Shown: positions 19,793-29,861, counted from the first letter of the stretch. The stretch: DNA of 64,000 nucleotides from Chitinophagaceae bacterium (GCA_017856545.1 JAFMEV010000002.1:1-64000), one strand, 5' to 3'. Notes: generated by a model from the sequence alone, not told the origin. Numbers and translations: made by a program.

Positions 19793-19820
19793 AAGCAACC
19801 CTTCGAGGTTGCTTTTTTTT
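19793..19820 (+). terminator. Intrinsic terminator after rplS
   Basis: AGCAACC-CTTCGA-GGTTGCT perfect 7-bp stem followed by T-tract. Confidence 0.9.
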
Positions 19821-19870
19821 GTCTTTTAATTACCGATTTACCGTACCTTTAATATTCTAAATTTATAACC

Positions 19871-20059
19871 ATGGGCAACTTAGGATTTCAAGAATTATTA
19901 ATTATTGGTGTTGTTATTTTAGTAATGTTCGGTGGAAGAAAAATACCTGAATTCATGAAAGGATTAGGCAAGGGTATTCGCGAATTCAACGATGCAAAAA
20001 ATAACGTAAAAAAAGAAATCGAAGACGGCATTAAAGAAAAAGACGAGAAGTCTGCTTAA
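19871..20059 (+). CDS. tatA: Sec-independent translocase TatA/TatB family
   Basis: GNLGFQELLIIGVVILVMFGGRKIPEFMKGLGKGIREF. Confidence 0.95.
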   Translation: MGNLGFQELLIIGVVILVMFGGRKIPEFMKGLGKGIREFNDAKNNVKKEIEDGIKEKDEKSA

Positions 20060-20070
20060 AAATTTAGGCT

Positions 20071-21501
20071 TTGTTTCTTTTCAAAAACATTAATGAATAC
20101 CAAGCTGCACTTTTAGCTGGTGAACAAAGCTGTGTTCAAGCCGTACAATATTATCTGGATCAAATTAACAAGCATCAAGATCTCAATGCATTTATAGAGG
20201 TATTTGCAGAGGATGCATTAGCACGTGCCAAAACATTAGATCAAGTTTCCCAAAAAAATCAATTAGTGGGTAAACTTCATGGTGTGGTTATTGGCATCAA
20301 AGATGTGCTTTGCTATAAAGATCATCAAGTAAGTGCCGCATCCCATATCTTAGAAAATTATACTGCTATTTATTCTGCAACGGCTATTGAAAAATTATTA
20401 GCAGAAGGTGCAATTATTATAGGTCGTCAAAATTGTGATGAATTTGCGATGGGGAGCAGCAATGAAAATTCAGCCTATGGTCCTGTAAAAAATGCAATGA
20501 ATACAGATTTGGTTCCTGGAGGTTCCTCTGGTGGATCTGCGGTGGCTGTGCAAGCAGGTTTATGTATGCTAAGCTTGGGTTCTGATACGGGAGGATCTGT
20601 AAGACAGCCGGCAGCTTTTTGTGGAGTAGTTGGATTAAAACCTAGCTATGGAATGATTTCTAGATATGGTTTAATTGCCTATGCTTCTTCTTTTGATCAG
20701 ATTGGTATATTCTCTAGCAATATTGAAGACGCTGCTTTGGTATTAGAAGTCATTGCTGGTGCAGACAATTTTGATAGTACGGTATCTGATAAACCAGTAC
20801 CCAGTTTTTCAAAAACCATTCATTCAGAAGGGACTCCTACAAAAGTGGCTTATTTTAAAGAGACCTTATCGCATCCAGGTTTGGATCCAGAAATCAAGCA
20901 ACAAACCGAAGCTTATTTAGATGAATTAAGTGCAAAAGGATATATGGTTGAAGCGGTTGATTTTTCTTTACTCCCTTATTTGGTTCCCACTTATTATGTA
21001 TTAACCACCGCAGAAGCAAGTAGTAATTTATCCAGATTTGATGGAATTCGCTTTGGACATAGAACATCAAAGCCATTGGATGATTTAACTGAACTATATA
21101 AGTTGAGTAGAACAGAGGGATTTGGTGAAGAAGTACAAAGAAGAATTTTATTAGGCAGTTTTGTTTTGAGTGCAGGTTATTTTGATGCCTATTTTACAAA
21201 GGCGCAACAAGTAAGACAACAACTCGTAGACTTAACCAATCGTTTATTCAGTCAGTATGATATCATAGTATCACCTACTGTTCCTTCTACCGCATTTGAA
21301 TTAGGAAGACATCAACATTCTGCAACAGAAATGTTCTTGGCAGATATTTATACAGTGTACGCCAATCTAGTAGGGATACCAGCTATTTCCATTCCTTTAT
21401 TTAAACACAGTAATGGAATGCCTTTTGGCTTGCAAGTAATGAGTCAATCATTTAATGAAACGGCATTATTACAATTTTCAAAAAAAATGATGAGTGTATG
21501 A
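20071..21501 (+). CDS. gatA: Glutamyl-tRNA(Gln) amidotransferase subunit A (TTG start)
   Basis: Amidase signature GGSSGGSAVAVQAGLCMLSLGSDTGGSVRQPAAFCGVVGLKPSYGMISRYGL. Confidence 0.94.
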   Translation: MFLFKNINEYQAALLAGEQSCVQAVQYYLDQINKHQDLNAFIEVFAEDALARAKTLDQVSQKNQLVGKLHGVVIGIKDVLCYKDHQVSAASHILENYTAIYSATAIEKLLAEGAIIIGRQNCDEFAMGSSNENSAYGPVKNAMNTDLVPGGSSGGSAVAVQAGLCMLSLGSDTGGSVRQPAAFCGVVGLKPSYGMISRYGLIAYASSFDQIGIFSSNIEDAALVLEVIAGADNFDSTVSDKPVPSFSKTIHSEGTPTKVAYFKETLSHPGLDPEIKQQTEAYLDELSAKGYMVEAVDFSLLPYLVPTYYVLTTAEASSNLSRFDGIRFGHRTSKPLDDLTELYKLSRTEGFGEEVQRRILLGSFVLSAGYFDAYFTKAQQVRQQLVDLTNRLFSQYDIIVSPTVPSTAFELGRHQHSATEMFLADIYTVYANLVGIPAISIPLFKHSNGMPFGLQVMSQSFNETALLQFSKKMMSV

Positions 21502-22466
21502 TGAATCGAATCAGGATGTATATACTATCTTTTTTACTCACCTCATTAATTACCCTTAATGGGTATGCTCAAGAAGCCAATGGAGACAGAGTAGGCTTTT
21601 CTAGTTTATTTACAGTGGTTAAAGCAGACACACAAGCTAATGCTACACAATACCAATTAAATCCTAAGGCAGTTAGTTTTATACAATCTTATTTAGAGAA
21701 ACAAGGTCCAAGTTTGCAAAAAATGAAAACATGGGCTAAACCTTATTTTAATTTATACGATCAAATATTGATTGCTAATGGAGTGCCCACTACTTTAAAG
21801 TACTTAAGTGTGATAGAAAGTAGTTTAAATGCAGAAGTAGTTTCCTGGGCAGGAGCTGCGGGTCCATGGCAAATTATGCCTGAGGAAGCTAAGCGGTTGG
21901 GTTTAAAATTAACTCCGGTGGATGAAAGAATGGATTATGAAAAGAGTACCCAAGCAGCTGCAACGATATTGAGGGAATCCTTTGCTGAGTTTGGTGATTG
22001 GTTATTAGTGGTAGCCGCCTATAATGGAGGGGCAGGTAGGGTTCGACAAGCCATCAAAAAAAAGGGAACCAAAGATTTCTGGATCATACAATATGACTTG
22101 CCTTTAGAAACAAGAAATCATGTAAAGAAATTTATTGCAACTCAATATATTTTTGAAACGGAACAATATGAATCAAATCAAGTAAGATCATCTTTGATGA
22201 AGATGAAGAAAACTGATAGAAACACATCCAATGAAAGTTTTGATGTTGTAATCATTAGCGGAAGGTATCAATTAGCCATTATTGCTAAAATGCTTTCAAT
22301 CAATTTACAATTCTTACAAGAAAATAATCCAGGGATAGAAAAGTTATTGGCATCTGGCAAATCTTATGAATTAAAATTACCAAAGGGTATGCTGGAAAAA
22401 TTTGAGGCCCGTAAAAATGAAATTTTACAGGCCTCTTTGAATGCTTTGTTTGCTATAGATAATTAA
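21498..22466 (+). CDS. Lytic transglycosylase (SLT domain)
   Basis: Signal peptide; VIESSLNAEVVSWAGAAGPWQIMPEEAKRLGL...AAYNGGAGRVRQAIKK; ATGA overlap with gatA. Confidence 0.92.
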   Translation: MMNRIRMYILSFLLTSLITLNGYAQEANGDRVGFSSLFTVVKADTQANATQYQLNPKAVSFIQSYLEKQGPSLQKMKTWAKPYFNLYDQILIANGVPTTLKYLSVIESSLNAEVVSWAGAAGPWQIMPEEAKRLGLKLTPVDERMDYEKSTQAAATILRESFAEFGDWLLVVAAYNGGAGRVRQAIKKKGTKDFWIIQYDLPLETRNHVKKFIATQYIFETEQYESNQVRSSLMKMKKTDRNTSNESFDVVIISGRYQLAIIAKMLSINLQFLQENNPGIEKLLASGKSYELKLPKGMLEKFEARKNEILQASLNALFAIDN

Positions 22467-22813
22467 TAGTCGTCTTCAAAATCATCTTCTTTATCTCCAA
22501 ATAAATCATCGTCATCCAAGCTTAGATCATCATCTAAACCAAGATCGTCGTCTTCTTCCTTACCTTTTTTTCCTTTACCAGCTTTCTTTGGAGTTTTGCT
22601 TTTTGGGATATCAAATTCGTCAAAATCAGGATCCCAGCTATCCTCTTCTTCGTCTGCTTTTCCCCAATCATCATCCATCTCGTCTTCATCTTCTAAGTCA
22701 TCATCATCGTCCAATACTTTTTTCTTAGAAGCTGTTTTGCTCACTTTTTCCGCTGCATCAAAATTTGATTTCTTTGTTGCGGACTTTTTTGCTTTTTCTG
22801 TTTTTACTGCCAT
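22463..22813 (-). CDS. Highly charged low-complexity protein (Lys-rich N-terminus, Asp/Glu-rich tail)
   Basis: 116-aa ORF with AT-rich start region and own candidate promoter; core WDPDFDEFDIPKSK flanked by poly-acidic blocks. Confidence 0.75.
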   Translation of the reverse strand: MAVKTEKAKKSATKKSNFDAAEKVSKTASKKKVLDDDDDLEDEDEMDDDWGKADEEEDSWDPDFDEFDIPKSKTPKKAGKGKKGKEEDDDLGLDDDLSLDDDDLFGDKEDDFEDDY

Positions 22814-22821
22814 AGGTATTA

Positions 22822-22829
22822 CAAAATTA
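22822..22829 (-). promoter_or_regulatory. Candidate -7 element TAATTTTG for the acidic protein gene
   Basis: Minus-strand TAATTTTG, 8 nt before the ATG. Confidence 0.4.
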
Positions 22830-22863
22830 CAACGTAAAATTTCAAATCATTTCTTTATTTACC

Positions 22864-22885
22864 AAAAAAAAGTACTCTTTTTTTT
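22864..22885 (-). terminator. Candidate terminator downstream of purA (A8-G-TACT-C-T8)
   Basis: Perfect 9-bp symmetrical stem AAAAAAAAG/CTTTTTTTT with 4-nt loop, 7 nt past the purA stop; AT-rich so only moderately stable. Confidence 0.45.
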
Positions 22886-22891
22886 ATCAAA

Positions 22892-24154
22892 TTATAAGTG
22901 TATAATTTGGTCTCTACCAGGTCCATTCGAAACGTATTTTACGTCAACCCCTAGGTAGCTATTAATAAATTCAATATATGTTTTCATGGTGCTAGGAACT
23001 TCAGAAGCATTTTTCATTTTACTTGAATCTATATTCCAGCCCTCCATTTTTTTCCAAATAGGTTTAACAGGTGTGCCAACTAGTTGAAAAGGAACAAAAT
23101 CTATTTGTTTGCCTTCCATTTCATAAGCAATACCTAATTCTAATTCTTTGAATGAATCCAATATATCCGCCTTGGTCATGATAATTTGTGTTACACCATT
23201 AATCATACAGGTATATTTCAAAGCTACCAAGTCAATCCAACCACAACGACGAGGCCTTCCTGTTGTTGCACCGAATTCAGATCCGATTTTTCTTAATTCT
23301 TCTCCTTTTTCGTCAAACAGTTCAGTAGGGAAGGGTCCGCTACCCACTCTTGTGCAATAGGCTTTAGTTATACCAAATACTTCACCAATTTGTTTAGGAG
23401 AAATTCCTAAGCCAGTACAAACACCCGCAGAAATAGTATTGGAGGAAGTTACAAATGGGAAGGTTCCAAAATCAATATCCAACATAGAACCTTGTGCGCC
23501 TTCAGCTAATACTTTTTTACCTTTGGAGATTTGCTCATTGATAAAGTACTCGCAGTTGATAATATTTAAAGTCTTTAAGAATTCTATTGCTTCAAAAAAC
23601 TCGGATTCCATTTCAGAAATATCTTCATTAAAATTGTAGCTATCCAAAATCTTTTGATGCTTCATTCTTAAGGCAATGTATTTGCTAATGAATTTCTTAT
23701 CTAATAAGTCACCTACTCTCAAAGCGTTTCTACCAGTTTTATCCATATAAGCTGGACCAATACCTTTTAATGTAGAACCAATTTTGGCTTCGCCTTTAGA
23801 TAATTCAGATGCTTTATCCAATGCTCTATGAGATGGGATAATAATATTGGTGCGCTCAGAAATAAATAAATTCTTTTTTACATCCACACCCATAGTAGCT
23901 ACTGCATCACATTCTTTCTTTAGCGTAACTGGATCCAATACAACACCATTTCCAATAATGTTGATTTTATCCTGATGAAAAATACCAGAAGGTATTTGAT
24001 GCAATACCATTTTAGTGCCATTCACATATAAGGTGTGCCCAGCATTAGGTCCGCCTTGGAATCTAGCGATGACATCATAATTGGGAGCAAAATAATCTAC
24101 AATTTTACCCTTTCCCTCGTCGCCCCATTGAAGGCCTAAAATTACATCTACCAT
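22892..24154 (-). CDS. purA: Adenylosuccinate synthetase (start trimmed)
   Basis: MVDVILGLQWGDEGKGKIVDYFAP, GGPNAGHT, GTTTGRPRRCGW-like ATTGRPRRCGW. Confidence 0.97.
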   Translation of the reverse strand: MVDVILGLQWGDEGKGKIVDYFAPNYDVIARFQGGPNAGHTLYVNGTKMVLHQIPSGIFHQDKINIIGNGVVLDPVTLKKECDAVATMGVDVKKNLFISERTNIIIPSHRALDKASELSKGEAKIGSTLKGIGPAYMDKTGRNALRVGDLLDKKFISKYIALRMKHQKILDSYNFNEDISEMESEFFEAIEFLKTLNIINCEYFINEQISKGKKVLAEGAQGSMLDIDFGTFPFVTSSNTISAGVCTGLGISPKQIGEVFGITKAYCTRVGSGPFPTELFDEKGEELRKIGSEFGATTGRPRRCGWIDLVALKYTCMINGVTQIIMTKADILDSFKELELGIAYEMEGKQIDFVPFQLVGTPVKPIWKKMEGWNIDSSKMKNASEVPSTMKTYIEFINSYLGVDVKYVSNGPGRDQIIHL

Positions 24155-24172
24155 GATTTTGTATTTGAGCAA

Positions 24173-24180
24173 CAAAAATA
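24173..24180 (-). promoter_or_regulatory. Candidate -7 element TATTTTTG for purA
   Basis: Minus-strand TATTTTTG, 18 nt before the purA ATG. Confidence 0.4.
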
Positions 24181-24188
24181 AGTTTTTT

Positions 24189-26450
24189 TTACACGCTCTC
24201 GGTGTCAAATCTATCAACTCGCTGAATTCCGTTTAAAGATTTTATTTTATCCACAAGTACTTCCAATTCGTCCTTGTCATGTACATACACTTTAATAGTG
24301 CCCTGGAACAATCCTTCAGTGGATTCTATGGTTAAAGCGGCAATATTGATCTTTAATTCTCCGCTGATAATGTTAGTAATTTTATTGACTACACCTACAT
24401 CATCCAGCCCAATTATACGAAGACCTGTTAAGAAAGAAATCTCTTTATTTTTAGCCCATTTGGTTTTCACTACTCTATGCCCGTAATTGGCCAATAACTG
24501 AGTTGCATTGGGGCAATTGATTCTATGAATGATTAAGCCTTTACCTGTACTTACAAAACCAAATACATCATCTCCTGGAATGGGATTACAACATTTTCCT
24601 AAACTATATTGAATCTTATCACTCGATTCACCAAAGATGACCAATTCTGAGTCTTTCTTATTGTAGGTTTTTTGAGTAGGATCGTATACAGTTGTTTCGG
24701 AATCATTGATCGGTAGAATGGGTTTGGGCGCTTCAATTTTATCACCAATTACTTGGAACAATTTAAGGTCTTTTAAATCATTCTTTTTAATAGCAATATT
24801 GTAGTGTAAATCTAAATGACTAGATAGTTTGTAATAGTTTACTAATTGATCAATATTGTAAGGGCTATAAGAAGCACCTAATCCTTCTAATTTTCTTTGT
24901 AAAGTATATTTGCCTTCCTCTGCAATAGATTTTTTCTCTTCTCTTAAGGCATCTTTGATACTGTTTTTAGCTTTTGCAGTAACCACTAAGTTCAGCCAAT
25001 CCTCTGTTGGTTTTTGTTTATTACTGGTGATGATTTCAATTTGATCACCACTTCTTAAAGTATGCCCAATGGGAACTAATTTATGGTTTACTTTGGCGCC
25101 AATGCACTTGGATCCAATTGCGGTATGTATATAAAATGCAAAATCTAATGCAGAGCTATTCGTTGGAAGCATTTTAACTTCACCTTTTGGCGTATACACA
25201 TAAATTTCTTCCGCTAAAAAAGAGGTTTTAAAATCTTGTAAAAAATCTATGCCTTCTTCTTGTTGATTACCTAAAGCTTCTCGTATTTGTATAAACCATT
25301 TATCAAATCGATCTTCCGAAGGAGTACCTTCCTTGTATTTAAAATGAGCAGCCAAACCCTTTTCTGCAATCTCATTCATTCGCTTGGTTCTAATTTGCAC
25401 TTCCACCCATTTACCCTGCGGTCCCATCACAGTAGTGTGCAAAGCTTCATATCCATTACTCTTAGGATTACTTAGCCAATCACGTAATCTTTCTGGGGAG
25501 GGGAGGTATTCGTCTGTAATTAAGGAATATACTTTCCAACATGCTTCTTTTTCAATCTCTAATGGCACGTCTAAAATAACCCTGATGGCAAACAAATCAT
25601 ATACTTCTTCAAAACTCACTCCTTTCTTTTTTATTTTGTTCCAAATAGAATGAATGCTTTTTGGACGACCGTAGATTTCAGTAGGGTATTGCGTATTCGT
25701 TAATTTATCTTTTAATGGTCTGATAAATTCGTTGATATATTTTGTTCTTTCTCTCTTGGTTTCTGCAAGTTTTTTAGCAATCTCTCTGTACTTATCTGGC
25801 TCTAAATATTTCATAGACAGATCTTCTAATTCTGTCTTGATATTGTACAAGCCCATTCTATGAGCTAATGGTGAGTATACCCAAATGGTTTCAGAAGCAA
25901 TCTTTAATTGTTTTTCTTGCTTCATAGCATCCATAGTACGCATATTGTGCAATCTATCAGCCAATTTGATTAGTATAACTCTAGGATCATCTGTAAGCGT
26001 TAATAAAATCTTTTTAAAATTTTCTGCTTGTTGGCTACTATTCGTAGTCATTACTGTAGAAATCTTTGTTAAGCCATCTACAATTTTTGCTATCTCATTT
26101 CCAAATTCATTCTTGATATCATCCAAAGAAACATCTGTATCTTCTACCGTGTCATGTAATAATGCACAAATGGTACTTCTAACTCCAAGTCCAATTTCAT
26201 CCACACAAATCATTGCTACAGCAATGGGATGAAGGATATAAGGTTCACCACTTTTTCTACGCATGGTTTTATGCGCATTGGCTGCCATTTCAAAAGCAGC
26301 TCTTAATAATTCCTTGTCCCCTTTTTTTAATTTGGATTTTAGTATTTTCAATAAGGCACGATAATGTCGAACAATTTCTTTTTTCTCTTGTTCTTCATCT
26401 AAATCCCAGTTTTTGATGACTGGATGGATATCGTTTTCTATATTGTCCAT
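24189..26450 (-). CDS. Bifunctional (p)ppGpp synthetase/hydrolase RelA/SpoT
   Basis: HD domain (LLHDTVEDTD), RelA_SpoT domain (EIYGRPKSIHSIWNKIKKK), TGS (VYTPKGEVKMLP), ACT. Confidence 0.96.
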   Translation of the reverse strand: MDNIENDIHPVIKNWDLDEEQEKKEIVRHYRALLKILKSKLKKGDKELLRAAFEMAANAHKTMRRKSGEPYILHPIAVAMICVDEIGLGVRSTICALLHDTVEDTDVSLDDIKNEFGNEIAKIVDGLTKISTVMTTNSSQQAENFKKILLTLTDDPRVILIKLADRLHNMRTMDAMKQEKQLKIASETIWVYSPLAHRMGLYNIKTELEDLSMKYLEPDKYREIAKKLAETKRERTKYINEFIRPLKDKLTNTQYPTEIYGRPKSIHSIWNKIKKKGVSFEEVYDLFAIRVILDVPLEIEKEACWKVYSLITDEYLPSPERLRDWLSNPKSNGYEALHTTVMGPQGKWVEVQIRTKRMNEIAEKGLAAHFKYKEGTPSEDRFDKWFIQIREALGNQQEEGIDFLQDFKTSFLAEEIYVYTPKGEVKMLPTNSSALDFAFYIHTAIGSKCIGAKVNHKLVPIGHTLRSGDQIEIITSNKQKPTEDWLNLVVTAKAKNSIKDALREEKKSIAEEGKYTLQRKLEGLGASYSPYNIDQLVNYYKLSSHLDLHYNIAIKKNDLKDLKLFQVIGDKIEAPKPILPINDSETTVYDPTQKTYNKKDSELVIFGESSDKIQYSLGKCCNPIPGDDVFGFVSTGKGLIIHRINCPNATQLLANYGHRVVKTKWAKNKEISFLTGLRIIGLDDVGVVNKITNIISGELKINIAALTIESTEGLFQGTIKVYVHDKDELEVLVDKIKSLNGIQRVDRFDTESV

Positions 26451-26479
26451 TGGTCTACGAAAATACGTAAAAATGAGTG

Positions 26480-26487
26480 TAACTTTG
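26480..26487 (+). promoter_or_regulatory. Candidate -7 element TAACTTTG for downstream ABC exporter
   Basis: TAACTTTG, 7 nt before ATG 26495. Confidence 0.45.
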
Positions 26488-26494
26488 AGGACTT

Positions 26495-28309
26495 ATGTCA
26501 GAACAACCCGCTAAGAAAATATTTAAATTGGCCTTACTTTCTAGGGTATTCTCTTTTGTAAGACCGTATCGATTTATTTTCTGGGGTAATTTAGTATTGG
26601 CCATTTTATTGGCTTTTGCTACGCCTATTAGACCTTATATTATTCAAGTAACTGTCAATACGGCCATTGGTAAGGCGGTGACTTTACCTTCTTGGCTTCA
26701 TTGGGTTTTGCCTGGCAATGCTTTTTCATCTGCTGTACAACTCATTTTAGCATTGACTATTTTTCAAGTAGCTTTTATAGTAGTAGAAACCGTTTTTAGA
26801 TTTTTGTTCACTTTTGGTATGGCCTGGTTGGGACAACAAGTGATTAGGGATTTAAGAAATCAGGTATATGAAAAAATTATGCTCTGGGAAATGCGTCAGT
26901 TTGATAAAACGCCCATTGGTACTTTAACAACCAGAACCATCAATGATATTGAAAGCATCAACGATATTTTTTCGGATGGGCTAATTCCAATTTTAGCAGA
27001 TTTTTTAACCATCATTGTTACTTTAATAACGATGTTTTTTATCAATTGGAAATTGACATTGATTTGTTTAGTGCCTTTTCCCATTATGCTCATCGCAACT
27101 TATTTTTTTAAAGAGAGCGTGAACAAAAGTTTTATTCAGGTTAGAAATGCTGTAGCTGCATTGAATGCATTTGTACAAGAGCATATTTCTGGAATGCAGG
27201 TAATACAAGCTTTTGCTGCAGAAGAAAGAGAAATGAAAAAATTTGATAAAATCAATCAACAACATAAGTTGGCTAATATTAAAGCCATTTTTGCTTATTC
27301 TGTATTTTTCCCGGTAGTAGAAGTAGTGTTGGCATTGAGTATTGGTTTAATCGTATGGTGGGTGGCGGATAGTTCTTTGGATGCTGGTTTGTTAGTAGCT
27401 TTTATTTTATTCATCAACCAAATTTTTAGACCACTCAGAATGATTGCAGATAAATTCAATGTTTTGCAAATGGGTATGGTGGCTGCTGAAAGAGTGTTTA
27501 AAGTATTGGATAACAAAGATGTCACCATGAATGATGGACAATATGAGCCTAGTTCGATTCAAGGTGCTATAGAATTTAATAAGGTTCAATTTGCTTATGA
27601 TCCGCCAATATGGGTGTTGAAAGACGTAAGCTTTAAAGTAGATGCAGGCAAAACCATTGCATTGGTTGGTCATACAGGAAGTGGCAAAACCTCTATCATC
27701 AGTATTCTGAATAGATTGTATCCTTATCAAGGTGGTCAAATACTTTTAGATGGGCAACCACTTGAATCTTATTCTTTGAATTCACTAAGAGGTTCAATTG
27801 GAGTGGTCCTCCAAGATGTATTTTTATTTTCAGGATCTATTGTGGATAATATCACTTTAAGAAATCCATCCATTGGAATGGATAAAGTGATCAGGGCTGC
27901 TAAAATGATTGGTATGCATGATTTCATTATGCAATTGCCTGGGGGTTACCATTATCAAGTAATGGAAAGGGGTGCTACTTTAAGTTTGGGTCAAAGACAG
28001 TTATTGAGTTTTATCAGAGCACTTTTATATGATCCAGCTATTTTAATTCTTGACGAAGCCACTTCTTCTATTGATACAGAAAGTGAACAAATGATTGAAA
28101 AAGCCATTGACACTTTGATCAAGGGAAGGACTTCAGTAGTCATTGCACACCGACTTTCTACCATTAGAAAAGCGGATGCAATTATCGTTTTGGAGAAGGG
28201 AGAAATTAAAGAAATGGGCACCCATGAAGCATTGGTGGAAAAGGGGGGTTATTATGCTCGTTTAATTGAGATGCAAATGGCCTCTGTAAGCGCCACAAAT
28301 AAATCCTAA
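26495..28309 (+). CDS. ABC transporter, fused permease/ATPase
   Basis: Walker A GHTGSGKTS, signature LSLGQRQLL, LILDEATSSIDTESE, H-loop. Confidence 0.94.
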   Translation: MSEQPAKKIFKLALLSRVFSFVRPYRFIFWGNLVLAILLAFATPIRPYIIQVTVNTAIGKAVTLPSWLHWVLPGNAFSSAVQLILALTIFQVAFIVVETVFRFLFTFGMAWLGQQVIRDLRNQVYEKIMLWEMRQFDKTPIGTLTTRTINDIESINDIFSDGLIPILADFLTIIVTLITMFFINWKLTLICLVPFPIMLIATYFFKESVNKSFIQVRNAVAALNAFVQEHISGMQVIQAFAAEEREMKKFDKINQQHKLANIKAIFAYSVFFPVVEVVLALSIGLIVWWVADSSLDAGLLVAFILFINQIFRPLRMIADKFNVLQMGMVAAERVFKVLDNKDVTMNDGQYEPSSIQGAIEFNKVQFAYDPPIWVLKDVSFKVDAGKTIALVGHTGSGKTSIISILNRLYPYQGGQILLDGQPLESYSLNSLRGSIGVVLQDVFLFSGSIVDNITLRNPSIGMDKVIRAAKMIGMHDFIMQLPGGYHYQVMERGATLSLGQRQLLSFIRALLYDPAILILDEATSSIDTESEQMIEKAIDTLIKGRTSVVIAHRLSTIRKADAIIVLEKGEIKEMGTHEALVEKGGYYARLIEMQMASVSATNKS

Positions 28310-28318
28310 TGAATGGAT

Positions 28319-28351
28319 AATCAATAAGTTATAACTCTATTGATTTTTTTT
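28319..28351 (+). terminator. Intrinsic terminator after ABC exporter
   Basis: AATCAATA-agttataactc-TATTGATT (8-bp perfect stem) followed by T8. Confidence 0.75.
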
Positions 28352-28404
28352 ATGCACTTATTCAATTTCTATCAAGAATTAAGGCTTTTCAAGAACTTTA
28401 TTAC

Positions 28405-28412
28405 TATCTTTG
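28405..28412 (+). promoter_or_regulatory. Candidate -7 element TATCTTTG for the atp operon
   Basis: TATCTTTGCC 20 nt before ATG 28433. Confidence 0.55.
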
Positions 28413-28432
28413 CCGCAAATTTTGAGATAGGT

Positions 28433-29578
28433 ATGTACTTAAATCGTTTTAAATCTTTGCTGGTAGTGAGTTTGAGCCTTATGGCCATCATATTTTCAAC
28501 AGCTGTTATGGCGAATGAAAATCATGCTACAGCGGATACCAATCATGCAGCATCTACTGCAGCAACCACTGCTCCGCATGAAGCAAAAGAAGAAGGTGAT
28601 TTTAATGTTACAGAAACTATTTTAGAACATATTAAAGATGACCACAGCTGGCATTTATGGGGTCACACATCTCTTCATTTACCGGTAATTTTATATACAT
28701 CTAAAGGTCTTGAATATTTTTCTTCTGAAAAATTAGTGGACGAACATCATGAGCCAGCAGTGTATCATGGAAATTTTGATTACAAATTAGTAGAAGGTAA
28801 AACAAAGATTGTAGATGCAAACGGAAATGTTGACATAGCAGCAAGCAAACAACTTTGGGATTTCTCTATTACAAAAAACGTAGCAAGTTTATTTATCTCT
28901 GTTATCATATTATTGGTGGTGCTTTTATCAGCTGCCAATGCATATAAAAGAACAGGTATCAAATCTGCGCCAAAAGGTTTACAATCCTTCATGGAGCCAA
29001 TTGTATTATTTGTGCGCGATGAAGTTGCTATTCCTAATATTGGTGCAAAAAAGTACGGAAAGTACATGCCTTTTTTATTGACTATTTTCTTTTTGATTTT
29101 AACCAACAACTTTTTAGGTTTAATACCTTTCTTCCCAGGTGGTGCTAACGTGAGTGGTAATATTGCTTTCACAATGACTTTGGCAGTATGTGTATTTATT
29201 GTAGTAAACTTAAATGCTAATAAAAGTTATTGGGAGCATATATTTTGGATGCCAGGTATGCATTGGAGTATGAAGTTATTCCTTGCCCCTATTGAATTAA
29301 TTGGTGTGTTCACCAAGCCCATTTCATTAATGATTCGTTTGTTTGCGAACATTACTGCTGGTCACATTCTTGTATTAAGTTTGATTTGTTTAATCTTCAT
29401 ATTTAAGACGGTTTTTGCTTCTGCTATTGCAGTTCCTTTTGCAGTATTTATTGGCATGATTGAATTATTGGTTGCTTTCTTACAAGCATTCATTTTCACC
29501 ATGTTGGCTGCTATGTATATTGGAATGGCTACTGAGGAGCATCACCATGAGTCACATGAAGGTGCAGCACATCACTAA
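28433..29578 (+). CDS. atpB: ATP synthase F0 subunit a (start trimmed from 28340)
   Basis: Subunit a core (SLMIRLFANITAGHILVLSLI, LLVAFLQAFIFTMLAAMYI); the 28340 start lies inside the preceding terminator and upstream of the predicted promoter. Confidence 0.95.
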   Translation: MYLNRFKSLLVVSLSLMAIIFSTAVMANENHATADTNHAASTAATTAPHEAKEEGDFNVTETILEHIKDDHSWHLWGHTSLHLPVILYTSKGLEYFSSEKLVDEHHEPAVYHGNFDYKLVEGKTKIVDANGNVDIAASKQLWDFSITKNVASLFISVIILLVVLLSAANAYKRTGIKSAPKGLQSFMEPIVLFVRDEVAIPNIGAKKYGKYMPFLLTIFFLILTNNFLGLIPFFPGGANVSGNIAFTMTLAVCVFIVVNLNANKSYWEHIFWMPGMHWSMKLFLAPIELIGVFTKPISLMIRLFANITAGHILVLSLICLIFIFKTVFASAIAVPFAVFIGMIELLVAFLQAFIFTMLAAMYIGMATEEHHHESHEGAAHH

Positions 29579-29608
29579 AAAATAATTAAGTAAAGATTTT
29601 TTCAATAA

Positions 29609-29839
<231 letters not shown>

Positions 29840-29861
29840 TCTTGGTAAAGGATTTCAAATG

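Noticed and set aside
22051-22066. A8 run in the lytic transglycosylase gene
   Set aside because: Normal KKK codons; alternative frames do not stop at once and truncation would have no known rationale.
22596-22958. Plus-strand Ser-rich 120-aa ORF
   Set aside because: Mirror of the Asp/Glu codons of the acidic protein and of the purA 3' end; no independent support.
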